This document shows, one piece after another, positions 36,357-46,111 of a DNA stretch of 64,000 bases (position 1 is the stretch's first letter; each line of letters starts with the position of its first letter). The stretch is from assembly GCF_000021805.1 (NCBI RefSeq), contig NC_011726.1, positions 620,001-684,000 on the forward strand, read 5' to 3'. Position numbers and translations under genes: made by a program. Under the pieces are notes generated by a model, which was given only the letters and a program-made list of their open reading frames with translations, did not search any database and was not told where the DNA came from. The DNA comes from Rippkaea orientalis PCC 8801. GTDB taxonomy: Bacteria > Cyanobacteriota > Cyanobacteriia > Cyanobacteriales > Microcystaceae.

Positions 36357-36388
36357 TTGACTGAACGTACGAGCATAATATATTATGC
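36357..36388 (+). promoter_or_regulatory. Possible carB promoter with palindrome over the -10 region
   Basis: TTGACT (36357-36362) is followed at 16-18 bases by TATATT/TATTAT (36379-36386). The perfect 16-bp palindrome GCATAATATATTATGC (36373-36388) covers the -10 region, the kind of place where a repressor would sit. It is about 117 bases upstream of the carB ATG. Confidence 0.5.
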
Positions 36389-36504
36389 CCCTACCATCAA
36401 AGAAACCCCTTAAACCTAAATAAAGGATTAGATTGTCCTAAGAAAGCGAGAGACAACCGATACAATAAGGTCGGTTTATTCTATCTAACTCTACAAATAC
36501 GCTT

Positions 36505-39500
36505 ATGCCACGCCGCAACGACCTAAAGAAAATCTTAATTTTGGGTGCAGGCCCCATTGTTATTGGACAAGCTTGCGAATTTGACTATTCGGGTACTCAA
36601 GCTTGCAAAGCATTACGAGAAGAAGGCTATGAGGTAGTATTGGTCAACTCTAACCCTGCATCTATTATGACCGATCCCGAAATGGCTAACCGCACCTATA
36701 TCGAACCCCTCACCCCCGATATGGTTGCAAAAGTCATCGCTAAAGAACGTCCCGATGCGTTATTACCGACGATGGGGGGACAAACAGCGTTAAACGTAGC
36801 GGTTGCACTGGCTAAAAACGGCGTTTTAGACGAATATAACGTAGAATTGATCGGTGCAAAACTCCCCGCGATCGAAAAAGCTGAAGATCGCAACCTTTTC
36901 AAAGAAGCGATGGCTAAAATTGGGGTTCCCGTCTGTCCTTCAGGTATTGCCAATACCCTCAAAGAAGCGCAGATGATCGCTGAGCAAATTGGCTCCTATC
37001 CTTTGATTATACGTCCTGCGTTCACCTTGGGAGGAACGGGGGGAGGTATTGCCTATAACCAAGAAGAATTTGAGGAAATGGCTCAATTTGGTATTGATTC
37101 CTCTCCCGTTTCGCAAATTTTAGTCGAAAAATCTCTATTAGGGTGGAAAGAATACGAATTAGAGGTGATGCGGGACTTAGCAGATAATGTGGTTATTATC
37201 TGTTCTATCGAAAACTTTGACCCCATGGGAGTTCATACGGGGGACTCTATTACGGTAGCACCTGCTCAAACCTTAACAGATAAGGAATATCAACGCTTAC
37301 GAGACTATTCTCAGGCAATTATCCGCGAAATTGGCGTAGAAACGGGAGGATCGAATATTCAATTTTCCGTTAACCCCGTCAATGGGGATGTCATTGTTAT
37401 TGAAATGAACCCCCGTGTGTCCCGTTCTTCTGCATTAGCATCCAAAGCAACAGGGTTCCCCATTGCCAAAATGGCCGCTAAACTGGCAGTAGGCTACACC
37501 CTCAACGAAATTAAGAACGATATCACCAAACAAACCCCCGCGTCTTTTGAACCCACTATCGACTATGTGGTGACGAAAATACCCCGTTTTGCCTTTGAAA
37601 AATTCCCAGGATCTCAACCTATTTTAACCACCCAGATGAAGTCCGTCGGGGAAGCAATGGCCATCGGACGGACGTTTTGCGAATCTTTCCAAAAAGCTTT
37701 AAGATCCTTAGAGACGGGACGCTATGGCTTTGGCTGCGATCGCAAGGAAACCCTACCCTCTCTGTCTCAAGTTAAAGCAAGTTTACGCACCCCTAACCCT
37801 GAACGGGTGTATAGTATTTACCATGCGATGCGACTGGGGATGACAGTCGAGGAAATTTACGAATTAACGGGGATAGATATCTGGTTTTTGGATAAATTAC
37901 AGGAAATTATTCAAAGCGAGAAATTCCTCAAGCAAACTCCCTTAAACCAAATTAGTCTTCAACAGATGCGTTTTGTTAAACAACAGGGGTTTAGCGATCG
38001 CCAAATTGCCTTTGCAACCAAAACCACCGAAGATGAAGTTAGAAGCTACCGCAAAAGTTTAGGCATCATCCCAGTGTACAAGGTTGTCGATACTTGCGCG
38101 GCAGAATTTGAAGCCTTTACCCCCTATTTCTATTCCACCTACGAACCCTCGGAAACCGAAGTTACTCCCACGGATAAACCCAAAGTCATGATTTTAGGAG
38201 GAGGTCCTAACCGTATTGGACAGGGGATCGAATTTGACTACTGTTGCTGTCATGCGGCCTTCTCTCTTAGCGATGCAGGGTATGAGACAATTATGGTCAA
38301 TTCTAACCCTGAAACCGTGTCTACGGACTACGATACCAGCGATCGCCTCTACTTTGAACCCCTGACCAAAGAAGATGTCTTGAACATCATCGAAACGGAG
38401 AACCCTGTGGGGGTTATCATTCAATTTGGAGGTCAAACTCCCCTAAAATTAGCCGTTCCCTTACAAACCTACCTCGATAGTCCCAACTGTCCCGTTCAAA
38501 CAAAAATTTGGGGAACTTCTCCCGACTCCATCGATACCGCAGAAGATCGGGAACGCTTTGAAAAGATTTTACACGATCTTGAGATTAAACAACCTGCTAA
38601 CGGTATTTCTCGTAGTTATGAGGAGTCCGTCGCGGTTGCTTCTCGTATTGGCTATCCCGTGGTGGTTCGTCCGTCCTATGTGTTGGGGGGACGCGCGATG
38701 GAAATTGTCTATTCTGATGAAGAATTAGAACGCTACATGATCTATGCGGTACAGGTAGAACCCGACCATCCTATTTTAATCGATAAGTTCCTCGAAAATG
38801 CGATCGAAGTCGATGTCGATGCGCTGTGTGATATGACGGGAAAAGTGGTTATTGGTGGCATTATGGAACATATTGAACAAGCAGGGGTTCACTCTGGTGA
38901 CTCGGCCTGTTCTCTTCCGTTTACAACTCTATCTCCCCACGTTATTAATACGATTCGCAATTGGACAACTCATCTGGCCAATAGTTTACAAGTTATTGGG
39001 TTGATGAACATTCAATACGCGGTTCAAGGGGAACAAGTTTACATCTTAGAAGCAAACCCTCGCGCATCCCGAACGGTTCCCTATGTCTCCAAAGCAACGG
39101 GACGACCCTTAGCGAAAATTGCTTCGTTGGTGATGTCAGGAAAAACCCTCGAAGAATTGGGAGTGACTGATGAATTGATCCCCCATCATATTGCCGTAAA
39201 AGAAGCGGTTTTACCCTTCCAAAAGTTCCCTGGTGCAGATACTTTACTCGGTCCCGAAATGCGTTCTACAGGGGAAGTTATGGGGATAGATAGCGACTTT
39301 GGTAAGGCATTTGCTAAGGCAGAAATTGCCGCAGGAGTTGATTTAGCGACAACAGGAACGGTCTTTGTTTCGATGAGTGATCGGGATAAAATTTTAACGG
39401 TTCCAGTGGTAAAAGATCTGGTTTCTTTAGGGTTTAAAGTTGTGGCAACTTCGGGAACTCAAAAGGTCTTAGAGGACAATGGAATAGAGGGAGTTGAAGT

Positions 39501-39750
39501 GGTTTTAAAACTCCATGAAGGTCGTCCCCATGTGATAGATTGGATCAAAAATAAACAGATCCAATTTATTATTAATACTCCCAGTGGGGAAGAATCACAA
39601 GTGGATGGTCGCCTAATTCGACGCACTGCGTTAGACTATAAACTGCCGATTATTACGACTATAGCAGGGGCAAAAGCAACGGTCGCAGCCATTCGATCTT
39701 TGCAAACTCAACCCTTAGAAGTTAAAGCGTTACAGGATTATCTTTCCTAA
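36505..39750 (+). CDS. carB: Carbamoyl-phosphate synthase large subunit
   Basis: A 1081-residue enzyme, full length for the family. Two homologous synthetase halves each have an ATP-grasp domain ([20 protein letters not shown] at 15-34 and [19 protein letters not shown] near 571-589; [15 protein letters not shown] and [14 protein letters not shown]). They are followed by a C-terminal allosteric MGS-like domain (about 940-1070, [14 protein letters not shown]). It makes carbamoyl phosphate from glutamine-derived ammonia, bicarbonate and two ATP for arginine and pyrimidine synthesis; the small subunit carA is elsewhere. A hairpin with a T-run follows. Confidence 0.97.
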   Translation: MPRRNDLKKILILGAGPIVIGQACEFDYSGTQACKALREEGYEVVLVNSNPASIMTDPEMANRTYIEPLTPDMVAKVIAKERPDALLPTMGGQTALNVAVALAKNGVLDEYNVELIGAKLPAIEKAEDRNLFKEAMAKIGVPVCPSGIANTLKEAQMIAEQIGSYPLIIRPAFTLGGTGGGIAYNQEEFEEMAQFGIDSSPVSQILVEKSLLGWKEYELEVMRDLADNVVIICSIENFDPMGVHTGDSITVAPAQTLTDKEYQRLRDYSQAIIREIGVETGGSNIQFSVNPVNGDVIVIEMNPRVSRSSALASKATGFPIAKMAAKLAVGYTLNEIKNDITKQTPASFEPTIDYVVTKIPRFAFEKFPGSQPILTTQMKSVGEAMAIGRTFCESFQKALRSLETGRYGFGCDRKETLPSLSQVKASLRTPNPERVYSIYHAMRLGMTVEEIYELTGIDIWFLDKLQEIIQSEKFLKQTPLNQISLQQMRFVKQQGFSDRQIAFATKTTEDEVRSYRKSLGIIPVYKVVDTCAAEFEAFTPYFYSTYEPSETEVTPTDKPKVMILGGGPNRIGQGIEFDYCCCHAAFSLSDAGYETIMVNSNPETVSTDYDTSDRLYFEPLTKEDVLNIIETENPVGVIIQFGGQTPLKLAVPLQTYLDSPNCPVQTKIWGTSPDSIDTAEDRERFEKILHDLEIKQPANGISRSYEESVAVASRIGYPVVVRPSYVLGGRAMEIVYSDEELERYMIYAVQVEPDHPILIDKFLENAIEVDVDALCDMTGKVVIGGIMEHIEQAGVHSGDSACSLPFTTLSPHVINTIRNWTTHLANSLQVIGLMNIQYAVQGEQVYILEANPRASRTVPYVSKATGRPLAKIASLVMSGKTLEELGVTDELIPHHIAVKEAVLPFQKFPGADTLLGPEMRSTGEVMGIDSDFGKAFAKAEIAAGVDLATTGTVFVSMSDRDKILTVPVVKDLVSLGFKVVATSGTQKVLEDNGIEGVEVVLKLHEGRPHVIDWIKNKQIQFIINTPSGEESQVDGRLIRRTALDYKLPIITTIAGAKATVAAIRSLQTQPLEVKALQDYLS

Positions 39751-39758
39751 CGTTGTGG

Positions 39759-39781
39759 GGTGGGCAACTGCCCACCTTTTT
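39759..39781 (+). terminator. GGTGGGCA hairpin with T-run after carB (dispersed hairpin, copy 4)
   Basis: GGTGGGCA-AC-TGCCCACC followed by TTTTT (39777-39781), 9 bases past the carB stop. It belongs to the dispersed hairpin family but here has the features of an intrinsic terminator. Confidence 0.75.
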
Positions 39782-39812
39782 CTAAGATTAATAATATATA
39801 TAGGGTAAAGAA

Positions 39813-41153
39813 ATGAGAGTAAAAAAAATTACAGTAAATAAACTTTTTGGGATTTTTGATCACGAAATATCTCTAAATATGTCAGATCGCATTACGATCC
39901 TTCATGGTAAAAATGGCGTAGGCAAAACTACAGTATTAAGATTGATTAATGGATTTTTTAATTCCAAGTATTCAGAACTAAGATCAATTCCTTTTGAAAA
40001 ATTAACGATATTTTTTGATAATGATACACATCTTGTTATTTTTCCCACAAAAAAGGAAGATACAATAAGAAAAAATATCAATTTTTCTTTATTAGAAAAT
40101 GCCACCAATAAAAAGCTTAAGTTTTTTGAATATGAATCAAAAGCAAAGTATTTAGGTTCTGAAAGAAACTTTCCCATCAGTATGATTGATGAGTTAATCC
40201 CTAATCTTGAAAGAATACATCCTAGAAGATGGTTATATTTACCCAGTGGTGAATTATTAAATCTAGATGATATTGTAGAACGTTTTTCTGAATATCTACC
40301 ACCTTTAAAAGAACTTCAAAGTAATCAACCAGAATGGTTAGATAATATTAAAAATTCTATATGTGTAAGATTTATTGAGTCTCAACGTTTATTAAACATA
40401 GCTGATGATATTAGTTCTAGTAAGTTACGGAGATTGGAGTTACAACAAAAACTCAAACTTCCCTCAGTAGTAAGCTATGCTGAAGACTTAGCAGAAAATA
40501 TACAAAATAAACTAGCAGAATATGGTAAATTATCTCAATTATTAGATAGGACTTTTCCTTCTAGGGTATTTCAACAACCTTCATCAATTCAATTGACTGA
40601 TGATGAATTAAAATCTAAACTTAATGAATTAGAAAATAAACGTAACAGTTTAATTAATGCAGGATTACTCAGTAAAGACAAAGATCCTAACTTTCAAGTA
40701 GAAGATAATATTGATGATAGCACAAGAAAATTATTATCTGTTTATGTTGAAGATATAGAAAATAAGTTAAATATATTTACAGAGATAGCACAAAAAAATG
40801 AAGTTTTTAAAAGAATCATAAATCAAAAGTTTTCTTATAAACAAATTAATATTGATCAAGAAAAAGGCTTTATTTTTACTACTGAAAAGGGAGAAAATCT
40901 TTCCCCCACTGATTTATCATCAGGAGAACAACATGAATTAGTTATGTTATATGAATTGTTATTTAAAGTTAAACCCAATTCACTTATTTTAATTGATGAA
41001 CCAGAATTATCTCTTCATGTAGAGTGGAAAATACAATTTTTAAAAGACTTACAAGAGATTACAAAATTAACTAATATTGATATTATTATCGCTACCCATT
41101 CACCCAGTTTAATTAATGATCGTTGGGATTTAACCGTTGAATTAAAACGTTGA
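39813..41153 (+). CDS. AAA ATPase of a PARIS-like pair (AriA-like)
   Basis: A 446-residue ABC/SMC-like ATPase. Walker A GKNGVGKT is at residues 32-39, a long coiled-coil-like insert at about 180-350, the signature LSSGEQHELVMLYEL near 368-382, Walker B SLILIDEPELSLHVEW near 393-408, and IIATHSPSLINDRWD at the end. The downstream gene, 9 bases later, encodes a DUF4435 protein. An ATPase followed by DUF4435 is the AriA-AriB composition of the PARIS anti-phage system, where the ATPase holds the TOPRIM-like toxin until a phage trigger appears. Assignment rests on gene composition. Confidence 0.8.
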   Translation: MRVKKITVNKLFGIFDHEISLNMSDRITILHGKNGVGKTTVLRLINGFFNSKYSELRSIPFEKLTIFFDNDTHLVIFPTKKEDTIRKNINFSLLENATNKKLKFFEYESKAKYLGSERNFPISMIDELIPNLERIHPRRWLYLPSGELLNLDDIVERFSEYLPPLKELQSNQPEWLDNIKNSICVRFIESQRLLNIADDISSSKLRRLELQQKLKLPSVVSYAEDLAENIQNKLAEYGKLSQLLDRTFPSRVFQQPSSIQLTDDELKSKLNELENKRNSLINAGLLSKDKDPNFQVEDNIDDSTRKLLSVYVEDIENKLNIFTEIAQKNEVFKRIINQKFSYKQINIDQEKGFIFTTEKGENLSPTDLSSGEQHELVMLYELLFKVKPNSLILIDEPELSLHVEWKIQFLKDLQEITKLTNIDIIIATHSPSLINDRWDLTVELKR

Positions 41154-41162
41154 AATAAAAAA

Positions 41163-42080
41163 ATGCAAGAATATCTTAATGCTAATTTTTTTGCTAATCA
41201 AATTCGGATGCGACGCAGTAGTTATGAAGGAACATTTATCATTGTCGAAGGTCGTTATGATAGGCTAGTTTATGGAAATATTTTTAATGAAGAAAAATGT
41301 GATTTTACCGTTTCTTACGGTAAAGAAAAGGCAATAGATATCATAAAAATACTCAATAAAGATAACTTGGACGGAGTTTTAGCAATTGTAGATGCAGATT
41401 TTTCTAGATTAGAAGAAAACCATGAATCATTACTTAATGTCTTATTAACTGATGAACATGACTTAGAAACAATGATGATTAAATCCCCTGCATTTGATAA
41501 ATTAATGAAGGAACGAGGAGGTGAACAAAAAATACAAAAATTTACTCAAGACATCCGTAATCACTTATTAAAAACAGGTAAAAATATAGGTTATTTAAGA
41601 TGGATATCTTTGCAAAATAATCTAGCACTTAAATTTGAAGGCTTAAATTATAGTAAATTTGTTAATAATGAAACCTTGTTGATAGATGATATAATAAAAT
41701 TCATAAAAACAGTTAAAGATCATTCACAGAAACCTAATTTAGATGAAATTAATATCAAACAAAAGATAGAAAAACTAGAAAATAATAATCATGATCTTTG
41801 GCAAATTTGTTGTGGACATGATTTAATTTGTATTTTGTCCATTGGTTTATGTAAAAAATGGGGGTCATGGGATACTAATAAGGTTAAACCAGAAGACTTG
41901 GAAAGAGAGTTAAGACTTGCCTATGAAAAAGATTTTTTTACAACTACAGAACTTTATCAATTAATTCAGCATTGGGAAAATAATAATAGTCCCTATAAGA
42001 TTTTATATTTAGACGGTAATAAAACTGAAATTTATCAAGCAGTTACTAACCATGTACAACAAAATTCAAGTAATTCGTAA
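41163..42080 (+). CDS. DUF4435 protein of a PARIS-like pair (AriB-like)
   Basis: A 305-residue protein. FIIVEGRYDRLVYGNIF (about residues 24-40) supplies the TOPRIM-type Glu. VSYGKEKAIDIIKIL and VLAIVDADFSRLE (about 76-88, acidic DxD) follow, then TDEHDLETMMIKS (about 98-110). These are the DUF4435 motifs. In PARIS, AriB is a nuclease released from AriA on infection that cuts host tRNA. Whether this copy does the same is inference. The C-terminal helical region (about 200-290) is of unknown role. A BrnA-like frame overlaps its last 29 bases. Confidence 0.8.
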   Translation: MQEYLNANFFANQIRMRRSSYEGTFIIVEGRYDRLVYGNIFNEEKCDFTVSYGKEKAIDIIKILNKDNLDGVLAIVDADFSRLEENHESLLNVLLTDEHDLETMMIKSPAFDKLMKERGGEQKIQKFTQDIRNHLLKTGKNIGYLRWISLQNNLALKFEGLNYSKFVNNETLLIDDIIKFIKTVKDHSQKPNLDEINIKQKIEKLENNNHDLWQICCGHDLICILSIGLCKKWGSWDTNKVKPEDLERELRLAYEKDFFTTTELYQLIQHWENNNSPYKILYLDGNKTEIYQAVTNHVQQNSSNS

Positions 42081-42315
42081 ATTATCAGATTCCTATCAAC
42101 CTTCTGATGAAGAATTAGAACAAATACGAGCAATTTCTTATGATAAAATTGACTTTTTTGATGCACCAGAAACCGATCTAAAATTTTGGACTAAAGCAAC
42201 TAAAGTTAGTCCAAAATTAAATAATAAAATAGAAATATTAGTATCTTTAGATCAAGAATTAATGAATTGGTTAAAAAGTGAATCCGAAAACCAAAAAGTT
42301 GATTATTCTTCTTGA
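42052..42315 (+). CDS. BrnA-like protein with premature stop
   Basis: An 87-residue protein overlapping the DUF4435 gene by 29 bases. The layout matches BrnA antitoxins: an acidic linker (FFDAPETDLKFWTKATKV) and then a ribbon strand plus helix (KIEILVSLDQELMNWLKSES). It ends at TGA (42313-42315) after DYSS. The same frame continues as ITSILYSYKQQHT to a TAA at 42355-42357, which looks like the expected last helix of the domain. One substitution therefore seems to have cut off the DNA-binding domain. No brnT-like toxin precedes it; the PARIS-like pair does. Confidence 0.55.
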   Translation: MYNKIQVIRKLSDSYQPSDEELEQIRAISYDKIDFFDAPETDLKFWTKATKVSPKLNNKIEILVSLDQELMNWLKSESENQKVDYSS

Positions 42316-42469
42316 ATTACTTCTATTTTATACTCTTATAAACAACAACATACTTAAAATCATAGAAACGAATTAATATATATTACACACTTTTTTTATT
42401 TTCTTTGTGGCTAATTTAGACAAAATGTGCTATTCTAATCAAAAAGTATTTTAAAAGCCATTTAAGATT

Positions 42470-43879
42470 GTGAACAAGTGCATAAAGTTAGGTTTAATAC
42501 TAATGATAGCAACAGTGATACAGTCAACTTATGTTAAAGTTAGTATTGCTCAAACAGAAAATAAACCTGTTAAAAAAGTTTTCTATTTTGGTTACTCTAC
42601 TCATGCTTATCCAGTAAGTTTACAAGACAATAACTTTGAGTTAGCACAAGACACATTTTGCTTTGAATTATTAAACTATCTAAAAGACAAATATCCTGAT
42701 TATGATTTTAAAGAATATCCAACTCCCTTTGGAAAAAGATTGGAAAAAGAACCAGAAAAGGGAATTAGTTTAGCGGTTGGATGTGATGCTTACTCAATTA
42801 CCAACAAAAGAAGACAGTACCTAAAAAGTATTGGATCAGACTTTTCTATTCCTTATTTTATCACAGGATTCAAGTATATTGTTAGAAAAGAGCAAAGAGA
42901 GATTAAAGATGCTTTAATCAATAGTACAAAAAACAATCTTGATTTTAAGAAAATAGGTATTAATGATAAGCAAAAAATTGGTGTCATCGAAAACACAACA
43001 CCTCATAACTATTTGGAGAATACCTACACAATTTATAATTTTGAACTGTTTCCTAGAAGAAAAGACGTTCTTAAAGCTTTAAAAGATGACAATTCAAAGG
43101 TTGTTGCCTATATTACCGATGAACTCCTTTTAAAAGGAATATTAGTGACAGATCTATCACTACGACAAAAGTATGAACTTATTCCTGAAAAACCAATAAA
43201 CGTTGATATGATGGGGGTTATTATTCATAATCCAAAGTTTCAGTATGACATCAATACTTGGATTGAGCAACAGGGTAGAGACTTGATGAAAAGTCTTGAC
43301 AACAAGTTAGATTTTGAGTTAAAATCTAGGCAGAACTATGCAAAAATAGTTTTACTTTTAATCTCTATTTTTCTGGCTATAATCTTCACTATAATTGTCT
43401 TAGATCTAAAATATAAATTATGGACTAATCAAGCTCAAAAAAACAGCAATAAACTTCCACAAACCCCCTCAAATCCCACCATAAGTACCATTATCAATAT
43501 TGGAGATAAACCGATGAATTATCACGATCAAAGTCAACAATTAAGTATTGGTGGAAATGTTAGTGATTCTTCCATCAATCAATTAACAAATGCGAGTATT
43601 ACTCAAAATTCTAATAATCATAAATTTTTAAGAGAGGTAAGCAAATTAGAAGACTTGATCAAAAATGAAACAAGTTTAGAGTCTGAAGTAAAAGATGAAG
43701 TATTAGAAAAAATAGAACACCTTAAAGAAGCTAGTCAAAATCCTGAAAAGGAAGAAATGAAAGAAAAAGCACAAAGAGCCTTAAAAGTTTTACCCTTAAT
43801 TACAGGAGGTTTAAAAACGACTAATGAGATTGTTGATCAAATTAGTAAATTAATAGCTCATTTTCCACATAGTTTTTAA
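42470..43879 (+). CDS. Membrane protein with periplasmic solute-binding-like domain and cytoplasmic tail
   Basis: A 469-residue protein. The signal peptide is residues 1-28. The periplasmic region, about 30-285, resembles an extracellular solute-binding protein of the amino-acid type (KVFYFGYSTHAYPVS at the start, KIGVIENTTPHNYLENT, DLMKSLDNKLDFELKSRQNY at the end). One membrane helix follows at about 290-313. The cytoplasmic tail has a Pro/Asn-rich linker, a LSIGGNVSDSSINQLTNASI segment and a charged helical domain (about 390-465). This is sensor or receptor architecture without an obvious kinase or cyclase. It follows the PARIS-like genes on the same strand after a 112-base gap. A link to defence is only suggested by position. 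Confidence 0.6.
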   Translation: MNKCIKLGLILMIATVIQSTYVKVSIAQTENKPVKKVFYFGYSTHAYPVSLQDNNFELAQDTFCFELLNYLKDKYPDYDFKEYPTPFGKRLEKEPEKGISLAVGCDAYSITNKRRQYLKSIGSDFSIPYFITGFKYIVRKEQREIKDALINSTKNNLDFKKIGINDKQKIGVIENTTPHNYLENTYTIYNFELFPRRKDVLKALKDDNSKVVAYITDELLLKGILVTDLSLRQKYELIPEKPINVDMMGVIIHNPKFQYDINTWIEQQGRDLMKSLDNKLDFELKSRQNYAKIVLLLISIFLAIIFTIIVLDLKYKLWTNQAQKNSNKLPQTPSNPTISTIINIGDKPMNYHDQSQQLSIGGNVSDSSINQLTNASITQNSNNHKFLREVSKLEDLIKNETSLESEVKDEVLEKIEHLKEASQNPEKEEMKEKAQRALKVLPLITGGLKTTNEIVDQISKLIAHFPHSF

Positions 43880-43892
43880 CGTTGATTTTTGT

Positions 43893-43905
43893 ATTGCCCA
43901 CCTTT
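43893..43905. repeat. Half copy of GGGTGGGC hairpin repeat
   Basis: ATTGCCCACCTTTTT, the right arm plus T-run of the dispersed hairpin, without a matching left arm. It lies 14 bases past the sensor-like gene. Confidence 0.45.
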
Positions 43906-43966
43906 TTGATGTAAGATAAATATATTGTCATCTATTAAAGCCTGTATTGTCATTCGTAAATTATTC

Positions 43967-44563
43967 CTAATTCCTTAAATCTTGGAAGCCTAACGGAGAA
44001 GATTGAGTTCTAACATTTGTTACCCCAACGGGTTCGGGTAAAAAGGCAATAGGGTTAACCGCTTGTATGCCTTGGGGATGAATTTCAAAATGCAAATGGG
44101 GGCCGGTACTGTTCCCTGTGCTCCCCATTTCCGAAATTTGTTGTCCCTGTTCCACCTGTTGTCCGCGACGAACCAAGAGTCGGTTATTGTGGCCATAGAA
44201 AGTGAGGCTACCATCTGGATGACGTAGCTTAATGAGTTGTCCATACCCTTCAGGACTCCATCCTGCATAGATGACGACCCCAGAAGCAGCAGCAAAAATG
44301 GGGGTTCCCATCGGACCTGCAATATCAATTCCATTATGCATATTACCGAAGCGAATACCAAAACCAGAGGTCATGCGTCCTTGGGTTGGCCAAATATAAC
44401 CCCGATAGGGTTGCGGTGTTCTAGGGATATATTGGTCAGAGTTGTGAGGAGCAAATTTGGTGCGAGTTTCTGCTTCTCCTTCGGCCACAACCATGCTGTT
44501 ACAAAACATGGATAGGATTAAGCCAATACCTGTTAAGGCTAATCGATAGGATACGGGTTTCAT
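43967..44563 (-). CDS. M23-family metallopeptidase (LytM-like)
   Basis: The start MKPVSYRLAL at 44563 is preferred to 44572 because it begins the signal peptide directly. About 198 residues: the export signal is 1-27 and the catalytic domain about 50-170, with MTSGFGIRFGNMHNGIDIAG (first zinc His and Asp), YAGWSPEGYGQLIKL and GPHLHFEIHPQG (HxH motif). All zinc ligands (HxxxD, HxH) are present, so it is probably an active peptidoglycan endopeptidase acting in the periplasm. No LysM or coiled-coil domain is fused. It is monocistronic. Confidence 0.9.
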   Translation of the reverse strand: MKPVSYRLALTGIGLILSMFCNSMVVAEGEAETRTKFAPHNSDQYIPRTPQPYRGYIWPTQGRMTSGFGIRFGNMHNGIDIAGPMGTPIFAAASGVVIYAGWSPEGYGQLIKLRHPDGSLTFYGHNNRLLVRRGQQVEQGQQISEMGSTGNSTGPHLHFEIHPQGIQAVNPIAFLPEPVGVTNVRTQSSPLGFQDLRN

Positions 44564-44683
44564 AAGCAACAATGGTTAAAGGGTGTGAGAACGTAAAACT
44601 TAACTTTACAAAAGATTAAGCCTTGTGAAGTTACTTTACCTGATATGTATAGAAACGTAAAGGCCATCACTGTATAAATAACT

Positions 44684-44707
44684 AGGGGTCAACGACCGTT
44701 GACCCCT
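44684..44707 (-). terminator. Perfect 11-bp hairpin after DUF2839 gene
   Basis: AGGGGTCAACG-AC-CGTTGACCCCT, a perfect 11-bp stem with a 2-base loop, 39 bases past the DUF2839 stop. There is no long T-run on the minus strand, so it could also be a bidirectional 3'-end structure between two same-strand genes. Confidence 0.6.
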
Positions 44708-44745
44708 ACTATTTGTTCCGAACCTAGATTTTAGACCTCATCTGC

Positions 44746-44958
44746 TTATTGGATATCCCACCATCCAAAAGTCGGACCGATAAAGCGAACAGTAACCCAA
44801 AGAGCAGCCATAATACCAATTCCAATCCAGGCTCCACGGGTTGTCCACTGATAAAAGGTTTCAGCTTGACGCTTACTAATGGGTAGCCAGGGCAAAATCG
44901 TTTCTTCCTGGCCGTATTTATCTCCTAGGGCTGTTTGACGACGTTTAGCTTCACCCAT
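44746..44958 (-). CDS. DUF2839 small membrane protein
   Basis: A 70-residue protein. It starts MGEAKRRQTALGDKYGQEE, the fixed N-terminus of DUF2839, then has an amphipathic ILPWLPISKRQAETFYQW and one membrane helix (about residues 43-62, IGIGIMAALWVTVRF). The family occurs in cyanobacteria and is of unknown function. It is single and divergent from a possible 32-residue ORF. Confidence 0.88.
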   Translation of the reverse strand: MGEAKRRQTALGDKYGQEETILPWLPISKRQAETFYQWTTRGAWIGIGIMAALWVTVRFIGPTFGWWDIQ

Positions 44959-45024
44959 AATCTTACTTGCATAATTGACTATAGTAATAGTATCTTATAA
45001 TTCTACCTAATTTTAGCTGCTATT

Positions 45025-45123
45025 ATGCTGTCTCATCAATTATTAGACTGGTTAACCGTATTTGGTTACATTGCTTTTACGACTTTTATTATTTGGCGTA
45101 TTTTTATGACTAAACAATCTTAA
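45025..45123 (+). CDS. Possible 32-residue single-helix protein
   Basis: ATG at 45025, 32 codons, TAA. The product begins MLSHQLLDWLTVFG and has one membrane helix (about residues 8-28) with a short basic end (MTKQS). No good ribosome-binding site is visible, so expression is doubtful. Its topology is like other one-helix cyanobacterial membrane proteins, and it is divergent from DUF2839. Confidence 0.35.
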   Translation: MLSHQLLDWLTVFGYIAFTTFIIWRIFMTKQS

Positions 45124-45143
45124 TTTAACTCAACTATAAATTT

Positions 45144-45674
45144 TTATCTCTCTCGTATATAATGACTTTTAACTAAAATATTATTGTAGATTTGTGTTTT
45201 TTGATGTCTAAATTTAAGCGGTTTTTCCCGTTCTCCAAATAGAGAAACGCCCTTTCCTAAAATAATAGGTACACGGGTAATAATTATTTCATCAATCAGA
45301 TCTTCTTGCAGAAAGCTTTGAATAACTTGCCCTCCATCAATGTATAAATTTTTATAACCTTTTTGATTCAACTGACTGATTAATTTTTTTATATCTCCTT
45401 TGATAATTTCAGCTTTATCAAGAATATCGTCAGGAAGTTTTGTTAGGCTATTACTTAAGATAAAAACAGGTTTATTATAGACCCATTGAGCAAAAGTTAA
45501 CACCTTCTCAAAGGTATTTCGTCCCATCATAATAGCATCTATACTCTTCATAAACTCAGCATATCCATAATCGCTTTGTTCAGGGTTGGGTAACTCTTCT
45601 AACCATTCTAATCCCCCATTACTGGTAGCAATAAATCCATCTAAACTGGTGGCAATATACACATAATTGGTCAT
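45144..45674 (-). CDS. Dihydrofolate reductase-like (RibD C-terminal) protein
   Basis: A 176-residue protein with the DHFR/RibD fold: NYVYIATSLDGFIATSNGGL (residues 3-22), IMMGRNTFEKVLTF (about 48-61), PVFILSNSLTKLP, and NLYIDGGQVIQSFLQEDLID (about 112-131). Such stand-alone proteins are usually annotated as dihydrofolate reductase family; few have proven activity and many reduce other pterin- or flavin-like substrates with NADPH. It is downstream of the cupin gene with a 14-base gap, likely an operon. Confidence 0.85.
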   Translation of the reverse strand: MTNYVYIATSLDGFIATSNGGLEWLEELPNPEQSDYGYAEFMKSIDAIMMGRNTFEKVLTFAQWVYNKPVFILSNSLTKLPDDILDKAEIIKGDIKKLISQLNQKGYKNLYIDGGQVIQSFLQEDLIDEIIITRVPIILGKGVSLFGEREKPLKFRHQKTQIYNNILVKSHYIRER

Positions 45675-45688
45675 GGTATTCTCTGCTT

Positions 45689-46060
45689 TTAATTAACCGT
45701 TGATAATTGACTGGGATAGGATATTTCTAAAACAATACACTCTCCATCGGCAATAAAAGGTCCATGAACTTCACCAGGAGGACGACTCGCATAGTAACCA
45801 GCAGAAAGCCATTGATCAAAGGCAGCATCATAGAGACGACCGCATAAAATCAATATTTCTTCGGGATAATTATGATTTTTTGCCCCGAATTTTTCTGTAT
45901 TTGCCCCATTAACAAACTTAGTTAGTCTTGTATAATCCCCCGTTTCAGAATCTATTGCTAGGGTTAATTGCCAGAGTTGACCATTAGACCCTTCAATTTC
46001 TTCCCATTTATCACTATTTTCTAAGTCTAAGGGATTCCAATAGGTGACGAATGATTTCAT
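45689..46060 (-). CDS. Cupin-domain protein
   Basis: A 123-residue protein with a single cupin barrel: GAKNHNYPEEILILCGRLYD (about residues 59-78) is cupin motif 1, and YYASRPPGEVHGPFIADGEC (about 88-107) is motif 2. Histidines and glutamate for metal binding are present. The substrate is unknown. It is first in a two-gene operon with the DHFR-like gene and divergent from dprA. Confidence 0.75.
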   Translation of the reverse strand: MKSFVTYWNPLDLENSDKWEEIEGSNGQLWQLTLAIDSETGDYTRLTKFVNGANTEKFGAKNHNYPEEILILCGRLYDAAFDQWLSAGYYASRPPGEVHGPFIADGECIVLEISYPSQLSTVN

Positions 46061-46111
46061 AAAATGCTATCCTTTTTTAGACGCTTTAGTAATTATAATC
46101 AGGAGAAACGG

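Noticed and set aside
36693-38436. Minus-strand frames of 60-88 codons within carB
   Set aside because: Antisense shadows of a full-length, highly conserved gene.
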